Under the pieces are notes generated by a model. It ran no database searches. It had not been told where the DNA came from and worked only from the letters and a program-made list of their open reading frames with translations. DNA of 64,000 nucleotides from Peribacillus frigoritolerans_B (GTDB lineage: Bacteria > Bacillota > Bacilli > Bacillales > DSM-1321): contig NZ_JBIWES010000009.1 in assembly GCF_044762665.1 (NCBI RefSeq), positions 124,001-188,000 on the forward strand, written 5' to 3'. The translations under genes were made by a program, and so were the position numbers. Of this stretch, positions 1 to 8,288 are shown piece by piece. Numbering within the stretch: position 1 is the stretch's first letter; the number at the start of each line of letters is the position of its first letter.

Positions 1-716
1 AGTTTTCCGATGCCTTCAATTTCAGTGATGATTTCATCGCCTACAGCAGTATCCGCCAAGCCTTCAGGTGTACCTGTCAATATGATATCGCCTGGACTCA
101 ATGTCATGAAGCTGCTGAAATATTCAATTAAATCTGCAATGCTGAAAATCATGTCTTTCGTGTTGCCTTGCTGAGTCAATTTTCCGTTGACGTAAGTTTT
201 GATAGCAAGATTCGAAGGATCTGGAATATCTTCGGCATCGACGAGCCAAGGACCAATGGGGGTGCAGGTATCGCGATTTTTGACCTTTAAGTTAGGTCGG
301 TAGTAATTCTCCAGGTAATCCCGTATTGCATAATCATTTGCAATCGTATATCCACTTACATACTTAAAGGCTTCTTCCTTTTTTATGTTCTTCGCCTTTT
401 TACCTATGACGACTGCCAGTTCACATTCATAATGCATATAAGCTGCATCAGCAGGCCGTCTTGTCTGTCCCCGGTGGCCGATGAATGTATTGGGACCTTT
501 TAAGAACGCAAGGGGTTCTTCCGGGGCTTTAAAAGCAAGTTCCTTCGCATGGTCTGCATAATTCAAGCCAAGCGCGAAGACAGTTCGTGGTTCCACCGGG
601 GGAAGCCAGACAACGTCCTGCTCTTTGACAAGCCTGCCATCCGCCAATTGCAGCTGGCCATAATATTCACTTGCTGGATGTACAGCACCTGCATAGGCTA
701 CACGTGCTCTCTTCAT
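1..716 (-). CDS. hpaG2: HpaG2-type FAA hydrolase subunit, C-terminus cut by window edge
   Basis: Reading on the minus strand from ATG 716-714, 238 complete codons are visible before the window ends, so only about 15-20 residues are probably missing. The protein has the fumarylacetoacetate-hydrolase fold signature, with the metal-binding ExE in HYECELAVVIGK and the downstream GYTIANDY and PIGPWLV blocks. In 4-hydroxyphenylacetate breakdown the two HpaG/HpcE halves decarboxylate and isomerise the ring-cleavage product (5-oxo-pent-3-ene-1,2,5-tricarboxylate to 2-oxo-hept-3-ene-1,7-dioate). Its ATG overlaps the TGA of the upstream gene (ATGA), so translation is probably coupled. Family call is firm. 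The exact pathway role is inferred from neighbouring hpaB. Confidence 0.85.
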   Translation of the reverse strand, partial: MKRARVAYAGAVHPASEYYGQLQLADGRLVKEQDVVWLPPVEPRTVFALGLNYADHAKELAFKAPEEPLAFLKGPNTFIGHRGQTRRPADAAYMHYECELAVVIGKKAKNIKKEEAFKYVSGYTIANDYAIRDYLENYYRPNLKVKNRDTCTPIGPWLVDAEDIPDPSNLAIKTYVNGKLTQQGNTKDMIFSIADLIEYFSSFMTLSPGDIILTGTPEGLADTAVGDEIITEIEGIGK

Positions 717-1501
717 AATATCCCCTCCAGTGATAATTTTTCCTCGGAAATGATCTTATTTTCCAAATAACCGATTTCGTCTATTTCTATCCTGACATGA
801 TCATCTGCTTTGGCCAGCGGTGCATTCTCAGGAACTCCAACTAGAAGGACGTCACCCGTACTCAAAGTCATGAAGTCCGTTACATCTTCAATAAGGCGGG
901 ATATGGAGCGGATTAGATTTGAAGTTGAATTTTCTTGTCGTAGCTCTCCATTAATATATACACGAATTCCTAAAGAATCGGGGTTGGAGATGGAATCCTT
1001 GGATACGACCCATGGACCGATCGGGCAAAATCCATCACGGGCTTTATGGCGGATAGCAGGACGGAAAACGCTTTCATGCGGAATGCTAATATCATTGGCG
1101 ATCGTAAAACCTTCTATATAATCCGATGCTTTTTCTTTCTTGACTCTTGTGGCCGTTTTACTGATTACTATTCCAAGTGCGGCCCCGATTTCCAATTCAG
1201 GTACGCCGGTTGGAAGGGGAACTGGATTTGAAAAAAAAGAAAACGTGTTTCTGGGTTTAATATAAAGTATCGGCCCTTTAGGAGGTTCATTATAAGGAGG
1301 ATGGTCGACCTTACCCTTCAATGCTTCCAATGATCCTTTATAGTTTAATAATGCTCCATATACCGTTCCTGAAATAGGGTTATCCAACTTGATTTGTGAT
1401 ATCTCATACTTATCACCGTTCATTAATATATAGCGGTTCGACAGTATTTCCATTTCTTCCGAATAATCTGACTTTTGAAGTTTCACTCTTGCTTTTGCCA
1501 T
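713..1501 (-). CDS. hpaG1: HpaG1-type FAA hydrolase subunit
   Basis: A 262-residue protein starting MAKARVKL at ATG 1501-1499, preceded on the minus strand by AAGGGGTGG. A longer open frame upstream lacks a ribosome site and runs through the promoter, so it is rejected. The FAA-hydrolase signature is present: an ELEIGAALGIVISK metal-binding block, then GFTIANDISI and FCPIGPWVV. With the following gene it forms the two-subunit version of the fused HpcE decarboxylase/isomerase of the homoprotocatechuate pathway. It overlaps the next gene by 4 nt. Its promoter region contains a 24-bp palindrome at 1530-1553. Which half decarboxylates and which isomerises is not certain. Confidence 0.85.
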   Translation of the reverse strand: MAKARVKLQKSDYSEEMEILSNRYILMNGDKYEISQIKLDNPISGTVYGALLNYKGSLEALKGKVDHPPYNEPPKGPILYIKPRNTFSFFSNPVPLPTGVPELEIGAALGIVISKTATRVKKEKASDYIEGFTIANDISIPHESVFRPAIRHKARDGFCPIGPWVVSKDSISNPDSLGIRVYINGELRQENSTSNLIRSISRLIEDVTDFMTLSTGDVLLVGVPENAPLAKADDHVRIEIDEIGYLENKIISEEKLSLEGIL

Positions 1502-1529
1502 GGATACCCACCCCTTGAATTTATAATTA

Positions 1530-1553
1530 ATCATATATGATATCGTATATGAT
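1530..1553. promoter_or_regulatory. 24-bp near-perfect palindrome, probable operator
   Basis: ATCATATATGAT is followed directly by ATCGTATATGAT. The right half is the reverse complement of the left with one mismatch, and the left half is itself a palindrome. It covers the -10 box of the minus-strand hpaG1 promoter. The AT-rich dyad resembles GntR-family (FadR/VanR type) operators, but no GntR gene is in the window, so the protein partner is unknown. Confidence 0.6.
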
Positions 1554-1570
1554 TTTTTGTTTAAGTTCAA
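1542..1570 (-). promoter_or_regulatory. Sigma-A-like promoter of hpaG1-hpaG2
   Basis: On the minus strand TTGAAC (1570-1565), a 17-nt spacer and TACGAT (1547-1542). The -10 lies inside the palindrome at 1530-1553, so a protein bound there would block RNA polymerase. Confidence 0.5.
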
Positions 1571-1594
1571 CATATTTAGATTATTCAGTATAAT
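1566..1594 (+). promoter_or_regulatory. Sigma-A-like promoter of hpaB
   Basis: TTCAAC (1566-1571), a 17-nt spacer and a consensus TATAAT (1589-1594). The -35 overlaps the -35 of the divergent hpaG1 promoter, so the two probably compete or are co-regulated. Confidence 0.5.
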
Positions 1595-1705
1595 TAGACA
1601 AAAAATGTTAGAAAAAAGATGAGTTTCAACAGAAAAATGCCTTGAACATTTAGTTAGTATGAAGCTAGGAATTCAAATTGAAAGATGTGAATGGGGGATG
1701 TTCCG

Positions 1706-3235
1706 ATGATGAATGGCAAAGAGTATTTAGAAAGTTTACGAGATGGACGAAGGGTATTCTTGAACTGTGATAAGGTAGATGATGTGACGACGCACCCAGC
1801 ATATCGCAATTCTGCCAGGTCAATTGCCCAGCTATATGATGCTCTTCATGATCCGGATACTGCACGGATTTTAACGGCTAAGACAGATGAAGGTCATACT
1901 ACCCATAAGTTCTTCAAGGCCTCAAAGAACGCAACAGAGCTGCTTGAAGCAAGGGATGCCATAGCACAATGGTCTAAGTTAAGCTATGGTTTCATGGGTC
2001 GTACCCCTGATTACAAAGCTGCATTTACAGGATCATTGGGACCGTATAGCGATTTTTATAAGGGGTTTGAGGATAATGCGAAAAGATGGTATGAAAAAAC
2101 CACAAGGGACGTTCCTTTCTGTAACCATACAATTATAAATCCGGCAATGGACAGGAATAAACCGCTACATGAAAATAAAGAGGTATTTGTACGTACGGTG
2201 GAAGAGCGGGATGATGGAATAATTGTAAGCGGAGCCAAAATGGTCGGAACCTCTGCAGCACTTACGAATTATAATTTCGTCGCGAATTATTCTCCTGTCG
2301 ATCTTGGGGAAGGTGATAGAAGCCATGCCTTGATTTTCTTTGTGCCGATGAATGCGCCAGGATTAAAAATGATCAGCAGACAGTCTTTTGAAGAAACGGC
2401 TGCCAAGACAGGCACTCCTTTCGATTACCCGCTTTCTAGCCGGTTCGACGAAAATGACGCAGTCATCGTCCTTGATCATGTATTCGTGCCGTGGGAGAAT
2501 GTATTCGCCTATAATAATGTGGAAATTGCAAATGGATTTAGATCCAAGACTGGGTGGATGAATCGATATACATTTCATGGCTGCACACGCTATGCGGTGA
2601 AATTGGACTTTATGGCTGGGCTTCTGATGAAGGCTACGGAAATGGCAGGAACGAATCAATTTAGGGGAGTGCAGGCCAATATCGGGGAAGTGCTTGCTTA
2701 CAGGAATATGTTTTGGGCAATCTCGACAGCGATGGCTACAGACCCGATGGAAGGGCCGAATGGCACTGTTCTGCCCAATAGCACATATGCAACTGCTTAT
2801 AGGGTGTTCGCACCTTTGGTTTGGCCAAAGGTGAAACAGATATTTGAACAGGTTGTAGCAGGTAATCTCATTCAACTCCCATCAAGCTCCAAGGATTTTT
2901 TAAACCCTGAGGTCCGTCCGTATCTCGATAAATATTATAAGGGTTCAGGTGGGGTTTCGGCAGTGGAAAGGGTAAAACTGATGAAACTTATCTGGGATTC
3001 CATCGGAACGGAATTTGGTGGCAGGAATGAGTTATATGAAATCAATTATGCGGGCAACCATGAAAATATTAGGCTTGAAACCATGAAAATGGCTGATTCT
3101 AATGGACAATCGGATAAATTCAAAGCTTTTGTGGACTTGGCAATGGACGATTATGACCTTAATGGCTGGACAAATGATAAGTGGATAAATGAAGATGAAG
3201 GCATTAATGATTTGATTCAGCTCCGAATGAATTAA
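1706..3235 (+). CDS. hpaB: 4-hydroxyphenylacetate 3-monooxygenase, oxygenase component
   Basis: A protein of about 509 residues of the HpaB/PvcC/4-hydroxybutyryl-CoA dehydratase flavoprotein family. It hydroxylates 4-hydroxyphenylacetate to homoprotocatechuate using FADH2 supplied by a separate reductase (HpaC, not seen here). Family blocks visible are the N-terminal GKEYLESLRDGR, NHTIINPAMDR, an FVPWENVF block and the C-terminal IGTEFGGRNELYEINY. The ATG at 1706 is preferred because GGGGG (1694-1698) lies 7 nt upstream. An earlier ATG at 1691 overlaps that ribosome site. It is divergent from hpaG1-hpaG2 and followed by a regulator gene. Confidence 0.9.
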   Translation: MMNGKEYLESLRDGRRVFLNCDKVDDVTTHPAYRNSARSIAQLYDALHDPDTARILTAKTDEGHTTHKFFKASKNATELLEARDAIAQWSKLSYGFMGRTPDYKAAFTGSLGPYSDFYKGFEDNAKRWYEKTTRDVPFCNHTIINPAMDRNKPLHENKEVFVRTVEERDDGIIVSGAKMVGTSAALTNYNFVANYSPVDLGEGDRSHALIFFVPMNAPGLKMISRQSFEETAAKTGTPFDYPLSSRFDENDAVIVLDHVFVPWENVFAYNNVEIANGFRSKTGWMNRYTFHGCTRYAVKLDFMAGLLMKATEMAGTNQFRGVQANIGEVLAYRNMFWAISTAMATDPMEGPNGTVLPNSTYATAYRVFAPLVWPKVKQIFEQVVAGNLIQLPSSSKDFLNPEVRPYLDKYYKGSGGVSAVERVKLMKLIWDSIGTEFGGRNELYEINYAGNHENIRLETMKMADSNGQSDKFKAFVDLAMDDYDLNGWTNDKWINEDEGINDLIQLRMN

Positions 3236-3303
3236 ACTGTTTAAGAAAACGTGAAAAGAATGGTATGTATCGACCCCACCGGTTTTTCCGCCACTGCATG
3301 ATA

Positions 3304-3317
3304 TGAATGCGTTTACA
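3304..3317. promoter_or_regulatory. cre-like CcpA site
   Basis: Read on the minus strand the site is TGTAAACGCATTCA, matching the Bacillus cre consensus TGWAARCGYTWNCW at 13 of 14 positions. It lies 7 bp upstream of the -35 box of the regulator promoter, so carbon catabolite control of the aromatic regulator is likely. Confidence 0.55.
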
Positions 3318-3323
3318 TTTACC

Positions 3324-3353
3324 TTGATAGGTAAGGTGTGGAAAAAGTATAAT
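3324..3353 (+). promoter_or_regulatory. Sigma-A promoter of the aromatic regulator
   Basis: TTGATA (3324-3329), an 18-nt spacer and a perfect TATAAT (3348-3353), about 30 nt upstream of the start codon. Confidence 0.65.
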
Positions 3354-3382
3354 ATTATGTAAAAGGAAAGCCGGGGGGAATC

Positions 3383-5242
3383 ATGACGAATCTTTTGAAT
3401 CTTAAGAATGATGAAGGTGAAATTCATTTAAATGATGAGAGGATGATCCTGACCTCCTCTTCAATTTTCGGTACTTTAAGAAAGGACCTGATCGAGAATA
3501 TTGGATTTGAAAGAATGAAGTCTTTTTTAATACGTTATGGCTGGAATATCGGAGTCAATGATGCTAAAAAGGCACTAAAAGGGAATTTGACAACGATAAA
3601 GGAGATATTGAGACAAGGCCCCATATTACATATGCTGCAAGGTTATACAAAAGTCAATACGACGAAACTGGAATTATCGATGGATGGTCGAGCCGATGTA
3701 CACTCTGTAAAGGTGGAAGGGGTTTGGGTGAATTCCTATGAGGCAGAGGAACATATCACCCAGACTGGAATCGCGGAAAAGCCAGTCTGTTATACATTGA
3801 CGGGTTATGCAAGTGGATTTTATTCAACGGTCTGCGGTCATGAAGTAATTTTTAAGGAAAGCGCCTGTAAGGGAGCAGGGCATTCAGAGTGCAGATACGA
3901 AGGTAAATCGATACATTTATGGGGCATGGAGATTCAGGATGAGTTGAAATATTATAAAACCAAACCGATTGTTCAAGAGCTTGCCGTAACATATGAAAAG
4001 CTGCTGGAGGAACGCAATAGTTTGTCAACAGTGATGGATATTCATAATTTGCTGACAGAAGAGTTGATTAACGGAAGAAGCCTTCAATCGATAGTGAGGA
4101 TGGTTTATCAGAAAACAAAAATACCTTTGTTGATGGAGAATTTCAATAACGATCAGGTTTATCATGCTGGGTTTCACAAATTGAAGGCAGAGGATGTCAG
4201 GAATCAGCTTAAACTAATGAGGGAAAATGGTCCTGTCATTTTGGAGACCGGAAGAATCGTGAAAGATGGGATGGAGCTGCTTTATACTCCCATTACATTA
4301 CAAAATAAAACATACGGCTATTGTGCCTTCGTGCAACCTGATCGAGTTGCAGGTAAAACGAACCTGGAAATCAATCGAATGATCCTTGAGAGGGTGTCCA
4401 TGACTGGTTCCTTATTCCTCTTAAATGAGAAAAGCAGTTTTGAAGCGCTTGGAAGGGTAAAAGGCTTATTTCTTGAACAAATATTAAATGGGGAGTTTAC
4501 TTCTAAAGAAGAAATTATCAAAAAAAGCCTGTATTTAGACGCTTCATTGGATCATCTTTTCACAATTGCGGTGCTGGGCTACCGCTTTTCCTCCAATCGG
4601 GGGACAGAGAATGACTATTTCATTCAGCAGAAAATCATCGAAGAGATTTATAGTTTCTTTAAAAAGCGGAATCAAGTCGTCCTAACAGCATTAAGGGATG
4701 GCAATATCGTATTGCTTATACCGTTGAGTCCAGGGAATGAATTCCAATTCCGAACCAAGGAATGCATCGATCATTTATATACTGTTTTCAGCGGATATAA
4801 CTTTAAAATGGGACTTGGTACAATAAGTGATGAATTGGAACGGGCTCACGAGGTTTTTCAAGAAGCTTTAACCGCTTTGAATATGAATGAAGGAACTCGG
4901 GATATTATCAAATTTGAAGAAGTCGATCTTTTATCCATTTTAATGCATACTGGGAGTAATCCGGCGGTACTGAAAAAAGCTGAGAAAATGCTGGGTCCGT
5001 TATTGATGGAAGATGACCCCAAAATGAATGAATTATTGAAAACGCTTTATGTATTTCTCCAATGCGGTGGAAATCTTGAATGCAGTATGAAAGAATTGAA
5101 CATTTCAATGAGTGGTTTACGCTATCGGATCAAAAGACTTGAAGAGCTTCTTTCCTGCCAAATAAGAAACCCTAAAAGTGCTTTTCAATTATATGCATCA
5201 ATTGAAACCCTGTTAACGGCGAAATTGATTACCATTCGTTGA
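3383..5242 (+). CDS. XylR_N-V4R-PucR-type transcriptional regulator of aromatic catabolism
   Basis: A 619-residue regulator. Residues about 15-130 resemble the XylR/DmpR N-terminal effector domain. About 135-200 is a V4R domain with its cysteines visible in CGHEVIFKESACKGAGHSEC. About 360-500 resembles the GGDEF-like region of CdaR/PucR regulators, and the C-terminus (LECSMKELNISMSGLRYRIKRLEE) is a PucR-type HTH_30. XylR_N/V4R proteins are classically sigma-54 activators with an AAA+ domain. Here that domain is absent, so the protein should act with the vegetative sigma factor. Its place directly after hpaB suggests control of 4-hydroxyphenylacetate genes. The start follows GCCGGGGGGAATC. Confidence 0.8.
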   Translation: MTNLLNLKNDEGEIHLNDERMILTSSSIFGTLRKDLIENIGFERMKSFLIRYGWNIGVNDAKKALKGNLTTIKEILRQGPILHMLQGYTKVNTTKLELSMDGRADVHSVKVEGVWVNSYEAEEHITQTGIAEKPVCYTLTGYASGFYSTVCGHEVIFKESACKGAGHSECRYEGKSIHLWGMEIQDELKYYKTKPIVQELAVTYEKLLEERNSLSTVMDIHNLLTEELINGRSLQSIVRMVYQKTKIPLLMENFNNDQVYHAGFHKLKAEDVRNQLKLMRENGPVILETGRIVKDGMELLYTPITLQNKTYGYCAFVQPDRVAGKTNLEINRMILERVSMTGSLFLLNEKSSFEALGRVKGLFLEQILNGEFTSKEEIIKKSLYLDASLDHLFTIAVLGYRFSSNRGTENDYFIQQKIIEEIYSFFKKRNQVVLTALRDGNIVLLIPLSPGNEFQFRTKECIDHLYTVFSGYNFKMGLGTISDELERAHEVFQEALTALNMNEGTRDIIKFEEVDLLSILMHTGSNPAVLKKAEKMLGPLLMEDDPKMNELLKTLYVFLQCGGNLECSMKELNISMSGLRYRIKRLEELLSCQIRNPKSAFQLYASIETLLTAKLITIR

Positions 5243-5425
5243 TTGGATCCAATTATTTGTAAGGAAATGGAAATGTCGATCAATAACATATACCGAGATG
5301 ATTTTGCTGTAATAAGAGCATGGGCGTTAGTGAATAGTAATCTACCATGCAATTTGGTGAATACACAACAAAAACATATTAAGAATGATATAAAAGGCAT
5401 GGAACCTCCGCTTCAATTGATTTAT

Positions 5426-5454
5426 TTGCTTGTAAGCAGGGCTATGGGTATAAT
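5426..5454 (+). promoter_or_regulatory. Sigma-A promoter of asnS
   Basis: TTGCTT (5426-5431), a 17-nt spacer and TATAAT (5449-5454), about 50 nt before the asnS start. The rest of the 262-bp gap after the regulator (5243-5504) shows no supportable gene or clear terminator. Confidence 0.6.
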
Positions 5455-5504
5455 AAGTAGAGTAAATTCATTAGTAAGTTAAGTTATTTTTGGAGGTAAA
5501 TTCC

Positions 5505-6797
5505 GTGAAAATTACAATAAAAGATGCTAGCAAATTCGTCGATCAAGAAGTAACCATTGGAGGCTGGCTTGCCAGCAAACGGTCCAGTGGGAAAATTGCT
5601 TTCCTTCAAATACGTGATGGCTCCGGTTTTATTCAAGGGGTGGTCGTGAAAGCTGAAGTGGGTGAAGAGATTTTCGCTCGTGCGAAATCGGTTTCGCAAG
5701 AGTCATCCTTGTATGTAACAGGTGTCATTCAAAAGGATGAACGCTCGCCGTTCGGTTTTGAGTTACAGGTGAAAGATATTGAAATCATTCATGAATCATT
5801 GGATTATCCAATTACACCTAAAGCGCATGGTCCTGAATTTTTAATGGATAACCGCCATTTGTGGCTGCGTTCAAAACGGCAGCATGCAGTCATGAAAATC
5901 CGGAATGAAATAATCCGTGCTACATATGAATTCTTTAATGAAGAAGGTTTCGTTAAAGTGGATCCCCCAATTTTAACTGGAAGCGCACCAGAGGGAACGA
6001 GTGAATTGTTCGCGACTAAATACTTTGATGAGGATGCTTACCTTTCACAAAGTGGTCAGCTCTATATGGAAGCGGCTGCCATGGCACTTGGGAAGGTATT
6101 TTCCTTTGGTCCTACCTTCAGGGCAGAAAAATCGAAAACAAGACGACACTTAATCGAGTTCTGGATGATTGAACCAGAAATGGCTTTTATCGAATTTAGA
6201 GAAAACCTGGAGGTCCAGGAGAAATTCGTTTCTTCCATCATTCAATCCGTATTGAAAAACTGTCAGCTTGAGTTGAATACACTAGGCCGTGATACAGCGA
6301 AGCTTGAACAAATCCAAGCTCCTTTCCCGCGTATTACATATGATGAAGCCATTAAGTTCCTTCATGAACAAGGATTTGATGATATTCAATGGGGTGATGA
6401 TTTTGGAGCTCCGCATGAAACTGCGATAGCGGAAAGTTATGATAAGCCCGTTTTCATAACTCATTACCCAACCAAAATCAAACCTTTTTATATGCAGCCA
6501 GATCCTGACAGGGAAGAAGTCGTTCTTTGTGCCGATTTGATCGCTCCGGAAGGATATGGAGAAATAATTGGCGGTTCAGAGCGGATTCATGATCAGGAAT
6601 TGCTTGAACAGAGAATCAATGAGCATGGCTTGAGCGAAGATGCTTACAAGTGGTATATGGAATTAAGAAAATATGGATCTGTACCGCATTCAGGCTTCGG
6701 TTTGGGATTAGAACGCACCGTAGCATGGATCAGTGGAGTCGAGCATGTCCGTGAAACCATCCCGTTCCCACGTTTATTAAATCGATTATATCCTTGA
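5505..6797 (+). CDS. asnS: Asparaginyl-tRNA synthetase
   Basis: A 430-residue class II aminoacyl-tRNA synthetase that charges tRNA-Asn in the cytoplasm, matching the size of B. subtilis AsnS. The N-terminal OB-fold anticodon domain (about 1-110) contains GGWLASKRSSGKIAFLQIRD. Class II motif 2 is RAEKSKTRRHLIEFW and motif 3 is GFGLGLERT. The GTG at 5505 is chosen because TGGAGGT lies 8 nt upstream, and a TTG further up falls before that site. It is followed by a strong terminator. In B. subtilis aspB lies upstream, whereas here the hpa cluster occupies that side. Confidence 0.97.
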   Translation: MKITIKDASKFVDQEVTIGGWLASKRSSGKIAFLQIRDGSGFIQGVVVKAEVGEEIFARAKSVSQESSLYVTGVIQKDERSPFGFELQVKDIEIIHESLDYPITPKAHGPEFLMDNRHLWLRSKRQHAVMKIRNEIIRATYEFFNEEGFVKVDPPILTGSAPEGTSELFATKYFDEDAYLSQSGQLYMEAAAMALGKVFSFGPTFRAEKSKTRRHLIEFWMIEPEMAFIEFRENLEVQEKFVSSIIQSVLKNCQLELNTLGRDTAKLEQIQAPFPRITYDEAIKFLHEQGFDDIQWGDDFGAPHETAIAESYDKPVFITHYPTKIKPFYMQPDPDREEVVLCADLIAPEGYGEIIGGSERIHDQELLEQRINEHGLSEDAYKWYMELRKYGSVPHSGFGLGLERTVAWISGVEHVRETIPFPRLLNRLYP

Positions 6798-6810
6798 TTC
6801 CGTAATGAAG

Positions 6811-6847
6811 CGGTTATCTTGCCATTTTTGGCAGATAACCGTTTTTT
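6811..6847 (+). terminator. Rho-independent terminator of asnS
   Basis: Long stem CGGTTATCT-GCCA / TGGC-GATAACCG with a short T loop, followed by six T residues. Confidence 0.9.
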
Positions 6848-6883
6848 GTTAAAATTATAAACTTATTCGGAGAGCCGTATTCA

Positions 6884-6892
6884 TGTTATACT
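6884..6892 (+). promoter_or_regulatory. Extended -10 promoter of dnaD
   Basis: TGTTATACT is an extended -10 (TGn plus TATACT at 6887-6892). No good -35 is visible. It lies 22 nt before the dnaD start. Confidence 0.45.
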
Positions 6893-6913
6893 AAATCAGA
6901 GGTGTCCAAAAAC

Positions 6914-7609
6914 ATGAATAAAGAACATTTATATGCGTGGTTTAAGGAAGGAACGATAACGATTCCATCCTTTTTGTTGACTAACTATAGTACAATGGGA
7001 CTGAATGAACAAGAAATGGTCCTATTATTACAATTGCAAAGCTTCATCGATAAAGGTAACCATTTCCCTGCACCATCCCAACTTTCTGACCGAATGACAT
7101 TGCAGGAAACGGAATGTCTATTCTTGATCCAGCGCTTGGTCCAAAGGGGATTTGTGGAAATGGTGGTTGAGGGGAGCCAAGAAATCGGCCAGGAAAAATA
7201 TTCGTTGTCTCCACTTTATGAAAAAATGATGGACTGTTTCTTGAAAACTTTGAAACAGTCAGAGTCTGCTGAAATCCAAAAAGCGGGGGAGAGCCTTTAT
7301 ACGATTTTTGAACAGGAGTTCGGCCGCCCTTTATCTCCATTTGAATGTGAGACATTGGCAATGTGGATGGAGGATGACCATCAACCTGAAATCATTAAGT
7401 CAGCTCTGAGGGAGTCTGTCATTTCCGGAAAATTGAATTTCCGATATATTGATCGAATTTTATTCGAGTGGAAAAAGAATGGAATTAAAACCTTGGAACA
7501 GGCAAGGGAGCAAGGACAAAAATTTAGAGTTCATCAAAAGAGGGACCGAAAGATGGAAACTGCACAACCATTGAAAGATGTGCCTTTCTATAATTGGCTC
7601 GAGCAGTAA
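6914..7609 (+). CDS. dnaD: DNA replication initiation protein DnaD
   Basis: A 231-residue primosomal protein needed with DnaB and DnaI to load the replicative helicase at oriC and at restart sites. The N-terminal winged-helix domain (about 1-100) begins MNKEHLYAWFKEGTITIPSF. The C-terminal DnaB_2 domain includes FGRPLSPFECETLAMW and the KFRVHQKRDRKMET tail. ATG 6914 is chosen because AGAGGTG lies about 9 nt upstream. It heads the dnaD-nth-ypoC operon, with nth starting 22 nt after the stop. Confidence 0.95.
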   Translation: MNKEHLYAWFKEGTITIPSFLLTNYSTMGLNEQEMVLLLQLQSFIDKGNHFPAPSQLSDRMTLQETECLFLIQRLVQRGFVEMVVEGSQEIGQEKYSLSPLYEKMMDCFLKTLKQSESAEIQKAGESLYTIFEQEFGRPLSPFECETLAMWMEDDHQPEIIKSALRESVISGKLNFRYIDRILFEWKKNGIKTLEQAREQGQKFRVHQKRDRKMETAQPLKDVPFYNWLEQ

Positions 7610-7631
7610 TGTAAATTGAAGGAGAACCAAT

Positions 7632-8288
7632 ATGTTGAATAAAGCTCAAATTCGATATTGTCTGGATACGATGGGTGAAATGTTTCCGGATGCCCATTGT
7701 GAGCTGAATCACTCCAATCCATTTGAATTGGTGGTTGCTGTTGCCCTGTCAGCTCAGTGTACGGATGTATTAGTCAATAAAGTGACGAAGGATTTATTTC
7801 AGAAATATAAAACGCCTGAGGATTACATAAGCGTTCCGATAGAAGAGTTGGAAAATGACATTCGCTCAATCGGTTTGTTTCGTAACAAGGCTAAGAATAT
7901 ACAAAAGCTGTCGCGCATGCTGATCGAAGAATACGGTAAGGAAGTTCCGAGAGATCGTGATGAGCTTGTTAAATTGCCTGGCGTTGGCAGAAAGACGGCG
8001 AATGTGGTCGTTTCTGTTGCTTTTGATGTGCCAGCGATCGCTGTGGATACCCATGTAGAGCGTGTTTCCAAGCGCTTGGGTTTATGCCGTTGGAAGGATA
8101 GTGTCCTCGATGTTGAGAAAACGTTGATGGCTAAGATACCAAAGGATGAATGGTCCGTTACGCATCACCGCCTGATATTCTTTGGACGCTATCATTGCAA
8201 GGCACAGTCACCAAGATGTGAAACCTGCCCGCTTCTCGAATTATGCCGTGAAGGAAAAAAAAGAATGAAAAGGAAAGAAGCCAATTGA
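7632..8288 (+). CDS. nth: Endonuclease III
   Basis: A 218-residue base-excision-repair glycosylase/AP lyase removing oxidised pyrimidines. The helix-hairpin-helix LPGVGRKTANVV carries the catalytic Lys, and VDTHVERVSKRLGL carries the catalytic Asp. The C-terminal 4Fe-4S motif C-x6-C-x2-C-x5-C is intact (CKAQSPRCETCPLLELC). The ribosome site GAAGGAGAACC precedes the ATG. Its TGA overlaps the TTG start of ypoC. Confidence 0.97.
   Translation: MLNKAQIRYCLDTMGEMFPDAHCELNHSNPFELVVAVALSAQCTDVLVNKVTKDLFQKYKTPEDYISVPIEELENDIRSIGLFRNKAKNIQKLSRMLIEEYGKEVPRDRDELVKLPGVGRKTANVVVSVAFDVPAIAVDTHVERVSKRLGLCRWKDSVLDVEKTLMAKIPKDEWSVTHHRLIFFGRYHCKAQSPRCETCPLLELCREGKKRMKRKEAN

Noticed and set aside
1499..1573. 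N-terminal extension of HpaG1
   Set aside because: It would be translated through the palindrome and promoter. A proper ribosome site precedes the internal ATG at 1501.
2363..2875. 170-codon minus-strand frame inside hpaB
   Set aside because: Antisense of a well-recognised gene, with Cys/His-rich nonsense composition and no ribosome site.
5243..5482. 79-codon frame starting at the regulator's stop
   Set aside because: TTG start without a ribosome site. It contains the asnS promoter and has no protein-like pattern.
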